The notes under the pieces were generated by a model. That model worked only from the letters and a program-made list of their open reading frames with translations, was not told the origin of the DNA and ran no database searches. From contig DGEI01000020.1 of assembly GCA_002385885.1 (NCBI GenBank), positions 1 to 32,116 on the forward strand: a stretch of DNA of 32,116 bases. Direction: 5' to 3'. Numbering within the stretch: position 1 is the stretch's first letter; each line of letters begins with the position of its first letter. The position numbers were made by a program, and so were the translations under genes. This DNA is from Firmicutes bacterium UBA3930. GTDB taxonomy: Bacteria > Bacillota > Clostridia > Caldicoprobacterales > Caldicoprobacteraceae. Shown here piece after piece: positions 15,433 through 22,875 of the stretch.

Positions 15433-16461
15433 CTACATATTCAGCCAGCTTTCATCTATGGCGCCGATTCTGTACAGTTCTTTTACAGAATCCTCCATTG
15501 TTATCATACCCAATGCTTTGCTGGCTTTGATCAGCGCAGGAATCTGGTGTATTTTGTTCTCAATTATGAGGTTCTTCATGGCCTGGTTTGCAAGCATCAC
15601 TTCCGCCGCCAGTTTATATGAACTGCCGTCTTTTGCAGGAAGCAGCTTCTGAGATATAATAGCCTGCAGCACATTACCCAGAACAACCCTGACATGCTCC
15701 CTTCTTTCGGCCGGGAACATGGATAAAATATACTCTATTGTAGAGATGGTATCAACTGTTTGAAGGGTGGCTATCACCAGATGGCCGTTTTCGGCAGCGG
15801 AAAGCAGAGCCGAGAAAATCTCCGGCGATCCGGCAAAACTTGTCATAATGACATCTGCATCCTGAGTCATTGCACAGTTTAAAGCTTCTTCAAAACTGTT
15901 TACATCAAGCCCTATTTCAATTTGGTTGACAATTGCTTTATCGTGTTTATGCAAATACTGGATCGGATCTTCAATGGTTATGATCTGGCACGCCCTGCTT
16001 GTACATATTTTCTTTATAATAGAAGTTACGGTGGTTGATTTTCCGCTGCTTTTGTTGCCGCAGATCAGGATAAGCCCGCTCTCCTTTTTGTGCAGATCAA
16101 TAACAACCTGAGGTATTCCCAGTTCCTCAGGTGTCTTCAGACGCTGATCCAGTATCTTGATATTGAGGGCGTAGGAGCCCCGCTGTTTAAATATGTTGGC
16201 CCGGACCCGGCCGATATTATCCAATACTACGGTAACACATAAATAGTTCTGTTCTTTCAGGACTTTCTTGTGCTCATCATTCAGCATCTGATCAATAATA
16301 TTCCATATGTCATCCGGCCGGATCATGCTGAACCGGGTAGTATATGAGAGTTTCCCGTCAATACGTACAGCCGGAACGGTTCCCGCAGTAAGATGAATAT
16401 CCGTGACATTCGAACCATTAACAGATTCGAGAATTTTTGATATAATATCCAATGTATACAT
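15433..16461 (-). CDS. PilT-like ATPase with degenerate Walker B and His boxes
   Basis: A 342-residue secretion-ATPase superfamily protein closest in layout to PilT, the type IV pilus retraction motor: N-terminal PAS-like domain with SNVTDIHLTAGTVPAVRIDGKL, Walker A GNKSSGKST (about 135-143) and Asp box IITIEDPIQY. Where PilT has DPDxxLVGEMRD, this protein has DADVIMTSFAGS, so the Walker B glutamate is missing. The His box GTLHTN is ATLQTV. It may therefore bind ATP but turn it over slowly, acting as a regulator or an altered motor. No pilin or other pilus gene is in the window. ATG 16461 is preferred, with GGAGG 6 nt upstream. It is the first gene of the kinase-SipW operon. Confidence 0.85.
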   Translation of the reverse strand: MYTLDIISKILESVNGSNVTDIHLTAGTVPAVRIDGKLSYTTRFSMIRPDDIWNIIDQMLNDEHKKVLKEQNYLCVTVVLDNIGRVRANIFKQRGSYALNIKILDQRLKTPEELGIPQVVIDLHKKESGLILICGNKSSGKSTTVTSIIKKICTSRACQIITIEDPIQYLHKHDKAIVNQIEIGLDVNSFEEALNCAMTQDADVIMTSFAGSPEIFSALLSAAENGHLVIATLQTVDTISTIEYILSMFPAERREHVRVVLGNVLQAIISQKLLPAKDGSSYKLAAEVMLANQAMKNLIIENKIHQIPALIKASKALGMITMEDSVKELYRIGAIDESWLNM

Positions 16462-16483
16462 AAACATCCTCCGGTGCTGCCTT

Positions 16484-16497
16484 AATTGTCAACAATT
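16484..16497. other. 14-bp palindrome before the PilT-like gene
   Basis: AATTGT-CA-ACAATT lies in the 5' leader, about 23 nt before the start codon. It could be an operator or a small RNA hairpin. No other support. Confidence 0.25.
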
Positions 16498-16524
16498 GCT
16501 CAGTTAAAACAGCCTGAATCTGAA

Positions 16525-16550
16525 TAAAAAATCCTGCTACATCAGTGCAG
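16525..16550 (-). terminator. Terminator-like hairpin in the leader of the PilT-like gene
   Basis: On the minus strand CTGCAC-TGAT-GT(A)GCAG is followed by GATTTTTTATT. It lies between the predicted promoter and the gene, so it could be an attenuator controlling the kinase-SipW operon. The stem is short, with one bulged base. Confidence 0.4.
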
Positions 16551-16603
16551 TACATCCAAACAAAGATTTATGGCATTTGTTGTTAAGGAAATACGTCACT
16601 CAT

Positions 16604-16632
16604 ATTCTACAATATTCTGTAAATTCTTTCAA
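16604..16632 (-). promoter_or_regulatory. Sigma-A promoter of the PilT-kinase-SipW operon
   Basis: TTGAAA (16627-16632), 17 nt, TAGAAT (16604-16609) on the minus strand: five of six matches in each box at ideal spacing. It gives a leader of about 135 nt before the PilT-like gene. Confidence 0.65.
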
Positions 16633-16904
16633 CAAATTTGTTATTATTTAGCCATTTCTTATAAAAAATCACCATAATATAACAATATTTATCAATATAA
16701 CATATTCATTATCCTGAGGATTATCAGGTTTTCTTGTATATTCTCCGTTTATACTATTTTATATATATTCATATAAGTATAATGATAACCGGTTATATGG
16801 GAAGGAAAACAAAAAGCGAGTATAACAGTACCCGGATTTATAATAAAAATATTGAAATAAGCTGAAACAGAAGGATAATACATGATCTGGCCAATATATA
16901 AAAT
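16633..16904. other. AT-rich intergenic stretch without a gene
   Basis: Between the operon promoter and the GH39 terminator I find no credible coding frame. The stretch is very A/T-rich and contains one 12-bp palindrome, ATAACCGGTTAT (16785-16796), about 150 nt upstream of the promoter. That palindrome has the central CG dyad common in LacI-family operators, but this is only a resemblance. Confidence 0.4.
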
Positions 16905-16906
16905 AA

Positions 16907-16931
16907 AAAAGCTCAGCATAACGCCGAGCTT
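16907..16931 (-). terminator. Intrinsic terminator of the GH39 gene
   Basis: On the minus strand GCTCGGC-GTTAT-GCTGAGC (one G-U pair), with an A-run before it and TTTTTTATTTT after, directly at the stop codon of the GH39 gene. It closes the long catabolic transcription unit. Confidence 0.8.
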
Positions 16932-18592
16932 TACTCAATTGCCTGTACGCGTATCAGCGATACTCCGTGTACAGGCAGGTTAAAACATAGCGACAGTTTT
17001 CCACCGTCCAATTCCATTTCATCAGGCGGACAGAGCATTTCCAGGTCGGCCCTGGCTTTTAACTTCTCAATCTGGCCTGGTGCCGGATAATCCGGAGAGC
17101 CTACAGATTTCCATACGGTATATGCATTGCTGTGCTCATCATCGATACGGTAGTGCAGTACCTTAACCTTATCATTATTAAACGGTATATTGGTTATCTC
17201 CATCGAAAGACTGTATTCTGATTTGTCAGCCCAAATATTATCATGGTGGCAGTATACCAGGATATCGATGGAACGGCTGCTCATGGCTGCAAAGCCGTTG
17301 ACCTCCGGTTGTTTATGCCCTTGATATGGCTCAGAGAATTCATTGATATCAACAGCAGCGCTGCTCACAAACCCTATTTTTGTATCACCCATCAGAGCGT
17401 ACATGCGGAAAAGATTCAATATGGGCTTATCAATACCACGGGTCTGGAATGCGCGGGTACCTTCAAAACAGCGTTCACCGGGAAATACAAATGCCCAGCT
17501 CATCGGCCGCACATCCAGGCCCCGGGCATCGGCAAGCTGCTGAATATGGTGGAAGCCTGATGCCACAAAACTGGCATAGTACGGTGTATTCCGGAATACG
17601 AGGTTTATATTGTCATACATTCCACCTGCAGCCCAGCCGTCCGGATCCGCTTCCGACAGTACAATTTCCAAACCGGCATAGCCGTTTTTTTCGATTATAT
17701 CCAACCCGCAGGCTGCCTGCTGGACCATGCTGTGGACTGTTGGATGGCCTTTAGCCGGACTAACGCTGAATGAAAAACCCCCGCCTTTTGTATGGAACGT
17801 AACAAAATCCAGCCTGGTTCCGGTCTCCCCTGTAACATAGTTGCGTCCGTTACGGCAGTGATTAAGAAACACATCCAGGTATTCCGCAGATTTGCTTCCC
17901 GGCATGGGCCCTGTAGTGGCCGGTCCACCTATCCGCGCATCGGGAAAGACATCTTCTATCCCGGCAACGGTATAATCGTATAATTTACAGAAATCTTCTA
18001 TGCTTCCCTTCCAGTAAAAAGCGAGATCCGGCTCATTCCAGAGTTCAAAATACCATGTTTTAACCTCATCAGCGCCGTATCGTTCAACAAGATGCTGTAC
18101 GACCGTTGAAACAAGCTGACGCCACCGGTTATAATCCTTTGGAGGGCATGCCCAGCCTGCCCGCCTGTACAGATTGTACAGCGCTCCTTCGTCAAGTCTG
18201 CTGTCGGCATAGCAGGATGTATCCGCCAGGTGAAAAGGCATGAAGCCCAGTTCTACGAAAGGCTTACAGCCGGTACCCAGTATTGTGTCAAAAATCTTAT
18301 CAAAAGTGGTGAAATCATACACAGGGCTGCCATCGGCGTCTTCGATGTAAACGTTTGTCGAACCCCATTTTAAGAAACTGCGGCGGTTTCCCGTACAAAA
18401 AAGATGATGAGCGCGCACATAATAGGGTTTCTCGGCGAAACGGCCGAACTCTGCCAGTAAAGCCTCGCCTTCAGGTTCACAGATATAGTTGCACTCATCG
18501 GTACCAATATAGTTCCAGTTATGATGCAGCTGCCCCTGCCAGGCTGATGCATCAACTTTGACATGTGCTTTTAAATCCGGTTTTTCACTCAT
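16931..18592 (-). CDS. GH39 beta-xylosidase
   Basis: A 553-residue cytoplasmic (no signal peptide) retaining glycosidase of family 39, most likely releasing xylose from xylo-oligosaccharides. The acid/base is Glu187 in YFELWNEPDLAFYWKG and the nucleophile Glu314 in EIVLSEADPDGW, both in the expected contexts. Other family features are YYVRAHHLFCTGNRRSFLKWGSTNVY, HTKGGG, and a C-terminal beta-sandwich ending in a VHGVSLIRVQ strand. Length is in the usual range. The ATG has AAAGGA about 10 nt upstream, with a sigma-A-like promoter before that. It is the last gene of the locus. Some GH39 enzymes act on other substrates, so xylose specificity is likely but not proven. Confidence 0.92.
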   Translation of the reverse strand: MSEKPDLKAHVKVDASAWQGQLHHNWNYIGTDECNYICEPEGEALLAEFGRFAEKPYYVRAHHLFCTGNRRSFLKWGSTNVYIEDADGSPVYDFTTFDKIFDTILGTGCKPFVELGFMPFHLADTSCYADSRLDEGALYNLYRRAGWACPPKDYNRWRQLVSTVVQHLVERYGADEVKTWYFELWNEPDLAFYWKGSIEDFCKLYDYTVAGIEDVFPDARIGGPATTGPMPGSKSAEYLDVFLNHCRNGRNYVTGETGTRLDFVTFHTKGGGFSFSVSPAKGHPTVHSMVQQAACGLDIIEKNGYAGLEIVLSEADPDGWAAGGMYDNINLVFRNTPYYASFVASGFHHIQQLADARGLDVRPMSWAFVFPGERCFEGTRAFQTRGIDKPILNLFRMYALMGDTKIGFVSSAAVDINEFSEPYQGHKQPEVNGFAAMSSRSIDILVYCHHDNIWADKSEYSLSMEITNIPFNNDKVKVLHYRIDDEHSNAYTVWKSVGSPDYPAPGQIEKLKARADLEMLCPPDEMELDGGKLSLCFNLPVHGVSLIRVQAIE

Positions 18593-18611
18593 ATTGGCAT
18601 TTCCTTTCGTT

Positions 18612-18640
18612 ATTATAATACTTCGTTAAGTTGTTGTGCA
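18612..18640 (-). promoter_or_regulatory. Candidate promoter of the GH39 gene
   Basis: TGCACA (18635-18640), 17 nt, TATAAT (18612-18617) on the minus strand, some 20 nt before the ATG, which would give a very short leader. The gene may also be read from upstream. Confidence 0.4.
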
Positions 18641-18699
18641 GAATATTGTTCCGCTCGCTGGTGCTTAAGGCGTTTTACATTTGGATGACGGATGAGCGC

Positions 18700-19920
18700 C
18701 TATATTACACCATATCTTTTAACAGCACTCTTGTACAGCCATTCTTCGGCCACCCACCAGGCTTCATCCAAACCAATCCATCCATCTTCCACTTTTTTAT
18801 AAAGGAAGTCTGCAAGGATTCGTTTTATCAGCAAGGATTTCCCATAACACCATTCTATACACCTGGCGTCGGATATTATGAATGAACAGGCAGAAGGCGG
18901 CAGTGCTTCAAACCGCTTTTGCATGGCTTCCATGAAAATACTGTACCTGAATGAAAACCACCATAAGCCGCCCAGATTGACATTTGAAAAAGTTCTTGCC
19001 GCCTGCACCGCATCCATTACATTTATATCCGCAGCTGTAACAATTTCAAAATTACAATTATACTTATCAAAGGCACCATGCAGTTTAAGTATGCGGTATG
19101 GATCGTTTACTGATGTGGCCCTGCGGCTCCATCCCATCCTGTGTACACCTAAAAACAGCTGAACAAAAAATCCGTATTTTTCAGCCAACTCACATACCCA
19201 ATGGAACAGGTATATGATGATTTCATCCCTGGAATTTTGGGAGAGTTTGAAAGACGTATCGTAGTCGGAAGCCTTTAAGCCAAAATCCGGCAAATCTATC
19301 ATTATGCCTCTGCATCCCATGTTCTTGTACTTTATCAGCAGATCGTCCATCTCTTCAAGAACGGCATCTGCGGTTTTTGATGGGTTTTGGGATTTTACTA
19401 TTCTATAAACCCATTCATTGAACTCATAATCTATCCTGGGAATAAACACGCATGTATCCGGCAAATTCACAAAATTTATATCTTTTTCCTCATTGACGGC
19501 GATTTTCTTAATGGACAGCTTACCGGCAACCTGCAAGGCCCAGCCTTTATCCGCTGACGATGCCTTTACCGCCTCATTAGCTTCCAATATGCTTTTTTCA
19601 TCTTTTATTTCAATGTTATATAAATCGCTGAAGATTCTTCTTACAACCCAGTTCATGCAGGTGTTCCTCGTAGCGTTAAATGCCTTGAGGTATGCTTCAG
19701 TCTTTTCTTTTTCCGGTATTATCTTTCTTTCTTCCGGCGGTTTGAAAAAATCGAAGAAGCTGCCCGGATACCCGCTGGCAAAAAGTTCTTCCAGGAACCA
19801 GAAGTATTCGCCGATTTCCCAGAAATCCCTTGCGCCTAATCTGTCACCTGTCAGGTGGGAATGGGTATCGAATATATCGATCTCCATAATCCTGGCAGTA
19901 AAATCATCTTTCTTTATCAC
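18700..19920 (-). CDS. Divergent uronate-isomerase-like amidohydrolase
   Basis: A 406-residue TIM-barrel protein of the amidohydrolase superfamily related to uronate isomerase (UxaC). It shows the N-terminal metal motif FDTHSHL (HxH, about 20-22). The C-terminal GGLWWFSFRYSIFMEAMQKRFEALP, then SFIISDARCIEWCYGKSLLIKRILADFL, is parallel to the UxaC stretch with WWFND, LTDSRS and the following RRIL. It is about 60 residues shorter than usual UxaC and clearly divergent, so it may act on a related acid rather than glucuronate or galacturonate. The start is put at the GTG at 19920, with AAGGAGG 7 nt upstream; a TTG at 19959 has no site. It follows the cupin gene by about 55 nt. Confidence 0.75.
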   Translation of the reverse strand: MIKKDDFTARIMEIDIFDTHSHLTGDRLGARDFWEIGEYFWFLEELFASGYPGSFFDFFKPPEERKIIPEKEKTEAYLKAFNATRNTCMNWVVRRIFSDLYNIEIKDEKSILEANEAVKASSADKGWALQVAGKLSIKKIAVNEEKDINFVNLPDTCVFIPRIDYEFNEWVYRIVKSQNPSKTADAVLEEMDDLLIKYKNMGCRGIMIDLPDFGLKASDYDTSFKLSQNSRDEIIIYLFHWVCELAEKYGFFVQLFLGVHRMGWSRRATSVNDPYRILKLHGAFDKYNCNFEIVTAADINVMDAVQAARTFSNVNLGGLWWFSFRYSIFMEAMQKRFEALPPSACSFIISDARCIEWCYGKSLLIKRILADFLYKKVEDGWIGLDEAWWVAEEWLYKSAVKRYGVI

Positions 19921-19975
19921 GCCTCTCCCTCCTTCCCTTTTATTAGTAATAATTTTCAAACGTATCTGTTAAGAA

Positions 19976-20350
19976 TCAAAAATCTATGTCTTCGAAAAAC
20001 TTGTACTTCGAATAGTCAGTTGACGGGGCATAGAAACATATGGCCCTTAACTTCTCATCCCGGGTATTTTTCAGCATATGGGGAACATTCTTAGGGAACA
20101 GGATAACGCTGCCCTTGCATACATCATAAATTTGTTCCCCTATTAATACCTGCCCTTTTCCTTCCACTATATAAACTATTTCATCTGCGTCAGGGTGCGC
20201 ATGGGCAGGCCTCACGTTTTCCCTGGGCATAACTTCAATATAACACATTGACCAGTTGTCCTGCTTCATACTTTCGTCTTTGAAAATCCATCCCAGGTCT
20301 CTGCCGGGCAATTTGTCCAACTTAATATCTTTTTCATTTATCACATACAT
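19976..20350 (-). CDS. Cupin domain protein
   Basis: A 124-residue single-domain cupin. Metal ligands fit the classic pattern: His50, His52 and Glu57 in RPAHAHPDADEIVYIVEGKG, and His91 in LFPKNVPHMLKN. Small cupins of this type serve as sugar isomerases, epimerases or lyases, or as ligand sensors. Here it sits 6 nt after the transketolase-like gene and before the uronate-isomerase-like gene, so action on a sugar or sugar acid of this pathway is likely. The ATG follows AGGGGGATGAAGGATC. The exact reaction cannot be told. Confidence 0.88.
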   Translation of the reverse strand: MYVINEKDIKLDKLPGRDLGWIFKDESMKQDNWSMCYIEVMPRENVRPAHAHPDADEIVYIVEGKGQVLIGEQIYDVCKGSVILFPKNVPHMLKNTRDEKLRAICFYAPSTDYSKYKFFEDIDF

Positions 20351-20356
20351 GATCCT

Positions 20357-22474
20357 TCATCCCCCTAATCTCTTGCTTATAAGTTCAGCCAGGCTGTTGG
20401 CGTCCAGAGAGAGGCTTTTTACCAATTCCTCATAGGTACCGGAGTGGATAAACTGCGGCCGTCCGTTTTTATCCAATGCGTTAACCGGTATCAAATTATC
20501 GGTTGAAATATCCTTTTTCCGGCTAAACAGTATCTTCATAAAACTGTTCCATATATACCCGTTATTCTGTTCTGCGAATATCAAGGGAATATTCTTTTCG
20601 TAAAGATTGAGCAGCAGCTCCTCATCGATTGAAGGCATATCTATGACTCCTGCCTTTATCCCCCGTTCCGCCAGGATATCCGATGTCAGGCAGGCCTCAT
20701 GCACACCGCGGCCGCTGCTGATTATTACCGCCTCGGCACCGTCACAGGGCCTGACCTCATACCCCTTGTTGTATTCAAAAGTATAACCGGAATCATACAG
20801 GGCGGTTCCTGTCCCACGCATTACCCTGAGATAAACAAGCCCTTTATTGCCTTCAGCAATCCATTTCATAACAGCTGCTAACTGCTGGGGACAGCAAATA
20901 TCTATAATTTTCATATGTCCGATACTGTCAATAAGCATGATATCGTCATTACCCATGTGGGTAGCCCCGTTGGTCTGCGTATCCAGGTTTGAGGCAGTGG
21001 CTACAAATGTAATATCAAGGTTATGCCCTTCGGTCAGCCAGCCATCTTTGGCCTCTATTGCTTCCATTCTTTCCTGGTATCCTATGGCAATTCTTCGCAG
21101 AACCCTCAGCTCAAAGAATGGACAGAAGGTGCTTACCCATACGTTGTTTCCCAAAACTGCAAAACCCTCACCTATCCCCATCATATTTGCTTCGGCTATA
21201 CCCACATTAAAACCTCTTGTGGAATCAACGCTCTGCACTCCTTTCAGCAGGCCGCTCGTCGAAGCAAGATCGGCGTCTATACTTATCACACGGGGATCAG
21301 CAGCAAGAGCGCTCATAACATTGGAAACAACATCCGTTAACTTGTATGTCTTACCCTTTTCCAATACGGGAAGTTTGCCGGCATCATATTTAATTTTCTT
21401 ATCCCTTACAGGAGCTTCTTTTGTTTTAACGGAAGGCTCCACCATACTAACCTTTACAGCATTGCTGCTGAATCCGCTGTCATCTGTTTCAAGCTGCAGA
21501 TTCATTTTTTTCGCATATTCACACAGAATTCCGAATACTTCATTGCCGCAGCTGTATTTCAGAAGTTCATGCAGATATGCTTTAAGATCATCTATCCTTT
21601 GATTTCTTTCCTTCTCATGAAGTTGAATCTCCAGGTTAACAACTTCATCGCTTAAGGTAACCTTATGGCCTGTGATAGCATCGGAAAAACCGCCAAAACC
21701 TTTTTTGGTCCTGCTGATAATAACGGTTGGGCGCCCGTCCCTGCTGCCGTATTTGAAGCGGCGTAATGCCTCATACACCGGCATATACTGGGTGCCATCC
21801 ACATCATAGACGCGCCAGCCAAAGGATTCAAAGGCTTTCCCTACATCGCCTTCATCTATAATCAATGTTGATACGTCATCCAGCTGCCCTTCATTGGCAT
21901 CGATAATAACGCATAAGTTGTCCAGCTTTTTATATCCGGCATACATGACCGCTTCCCAGATTATACCTTCCTGGATCTCTCCGTCTCCAAGTATACAATA
22001 CACGTCAAAACTGGGTATCTTTTTACCTGCTATGGATAAACCGGTTGACGCCGAAAGCCCCTGCCCAAGCGGGCCGGTTGACACGTGAATTCCCGGCAGC
22101 AAGGGTCCCGGGTGGCCGTTTAGTATAGAGTCGATTGACCTGGAATTCTTCAGAATATCCTTGCCAAAGTACCCCAGATCGGCATAAACAGAAGCCAATG
22201 CCGCTATTGCATGCCCTTTGCTTAAAATAAACATATCCTGTCCTATCCTGGTAGGATTTTCAACATCTATATCCATTATTTCACCGTAGTATAATGAAAC
22301 AAGGGGAATAATACATGAAAAAGCGCCGCCAGCATGAACGCTTTTATCTACTGCGTCCCTGCACTGTTCCAGCGTCATAATTCTTATATCCGAATCCTTT
22401 ACCATAAGAAGCTTGATAATTCCCTTTTTCAGCAAGTAATCTCTTTCGTTAACAAAACCGATTCTGTCTTTCAT
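20357..22474 (-). CDS. Transketolase-like thiamine-diphosphate enzyme (single chain)
   Basis: A 705-residue protein with all three transketolase domains in one chain. The N-terminal half has SKGH (85-88), GHPG (120-123) and the ThDP motif GDGEIQEG ending in DAN (163-194). A linker of about 70 residues rich in charged groups follows (about 300-370). The pyrimidine domain then has the catalytic Glu428 in FNVGIAEANMMGIGEG, and there is a C-terminal domain. In many relatives the halves are separate genes. The odd linker and its place among isomerases and a CoA-type aldehyde dehydrogenase suggest a dedicated catabolic transketolase rather than the pentose-phosphate one. The ATG lies about 14 nt after AGGAGGAGG, a long spacing. 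The leader upstream contains a structured element and terminator. Confidence 0.85.
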   Translation of the reverse strand: MKDRIGFVNERDYLLKKGIIKLLMVKDSDIRIMTLEQCRDAVDKSVHAGGAFSCIIPLVSLYYGEIMDIDVENPTRIGQDMFILSKGHAIAALASVYADLGYFGKDILKNSRSIDSILNGHPGPLLPGIHVSTGPLGQGLSASTGLSIAGKKIPSFDVYCILGDGEIQEGIIWEAVMYAGYKKLDNLCVIIDANEGQLDDVSTLIIDEGDVGKAFESFGWRVYDVDGTQYMPVYEALRRFKYGSRDGRPTVIISRTKKGFGGFSDAITGHKVTLSDEVVNLEIQLHEKERNQRIDDLKAYLHELLKYSCGNEVFGILCEYAKKMNLQLETDDSGFSSNAVKVSMVEPSVKTKEAPVRDKKIKYDAGKLPVLEKGKTYKLTDVVSNVMSALAADPRVISIDADLASTSGLLKGVQSVDSTRGFNVGIAEANMMGIGEGFAVLGNNVWVSTFCPFFELRVLRRIAIGYQERMEAIEAKDGWLTEGHNLDITFVATASNLDTQTNGATHMGNDDIMLIDSIGHMKIIDICCPQQLAAVMKWIAEGNKGLVYLRVMRGTGTALYDSGYTFEYNKGYEVRPCDGAEAVIISSGRGVHEACLTSDILAERGIKAGVIDMPSIDEELLLNLYEKNIPLIFAEQNNGYIWNSFMKILFSRKKDISTDNLIPVNALDKNGRPQFIHSGTYEELVKSLSLDANSLAELISKRLGG

Positions 22475-22499
22475 ATCTAAAATTCTTACCTCCTCCTAC

Positions 22500-22521
22500 A
22501 AAGGGGCATACAATACCCTTT
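22500..22521 (-). other. Short hairpin before the transketolase ribosome site
   Basis: AAAGGG / CCCTTT around a 10-base loop, ending just before the AGGAGGAGG of the transketolase gene. It could modulate translation; support is only its position. Confidence 0.25.
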
Positions 22522-22536
22522 CTCCATCAGTACTCA

Positions 22537-22611
22537 AATAATAAAAAGCAGGCTATCCAAACACAGATAAAGCCGATTATACACTCTATCTCTTTCATCT
22601 GGATAACCTGC
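22537..22611 (-). terminator. Intrinsic terminator in the transketolase leader
   Basis: GCAGGTTATCCA (22600-22611) pairs with TGGATAGCCTGC (22548-22559; one G-U pair), extended by AGATG/ATCTG-type pairing inside, and is followed on the minus strand by TTTTTATTATTT. It stands about 65 nt before the transketolase ATG, so it could end the upstream operon or act as the off-switch of a riboswitch. Confidence 0.7.
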
Positions 22612-22612
22612 T

Positions 22613-22714
22613 CCCAATAATATTTCTTAGTGTCCTGACTTCGGATACCCGGCAAAGGCCGGCAGGACATCAGCCGTCCGTCAATACCGGTACGGGACCA
22701 GCATGAATATTGGG
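22613..22714 (-). promoter_or_regulatory. Candidate riboswitch-like structured RNA upstream of the transketolase gene
   Basis: On the minus strand CCCAATA (22708-22714) pairs with TATTGGG (22613-22619), enclosing a helix CAGGACA/TGTCCTG (22631-22637 with 22663-22669), an inner 5-bp CCGGC hairpin with a 4-base loop, and a GTCC/GGAC element. The stretch GAAGTCAGGACAC (22630-22642) resembles the first part of the B12 box of cobalamin riboswitches, but the other conserved parts of that class are not clear. The terminator follows directly. It may be a degenerate or variant aptamer, or another class. An ORF over this region (22527-22748) is probably not coding. Confidence 0.4.
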
Positions 22715-22805
22715 ATAAAAATATGAACTTATTCATAAAACAAAACATGATACCTTTTCATAACACTGGATCACCGCATAATAGCTTTAATTCTGCAGAT
22801 ATTTA

Positions 22806-22846
22806 TCCTGTCCTCCTTTGCTTTAAAGCTGCAAAGGAGGACAGGA
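22806..22846 (-). other. Strong 16-bp hairpin after the DUF362 gene
   Basis: TCCTGTCCTCCTTTGC pairs perfectly with GCAAAGGAGGACAGGA across a 9-base loop, 30 nt after the DUF362 stop. There is no U-run on either side, so it is not a standard terminator. It may protect the 3' end of the upstream message. One arm contains AAAGGAGG, a ribosome-site-like sequence locked in the stem. Confidence 0.5.
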
Positions 22847-22875
22847 ATGTTTAGGTTATCCAACCAATAAAAAGC

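Noticed and set aside
16484..16600. c-di-GMP riboswitch in the leader of the PilT-like gene
   Set aside because: Such riboswitches often control clostridial pilus genes, but the conserved aptamer sequences of class I or II are not visible in this leader.
16800..17030. Short plus-strand frame with an AAGGA site starting near 16881
   Set aside because: It is about 33 codons, runs antisense through the GH39 terminator and gene end, and lacks protein-like composition beyond that.
22527..22748. 73-codon frame between the DUF362 and transketolase genes
   Set aside because: It runs through several strong hairpins and the terminator stem, its composition (Cys/Trp/Phe-rich ends) is unlike a protein of this genome, and it has no ribosome site. 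The 23-codon inner frame from the last ATG is likewise inside the terminator hairpin.
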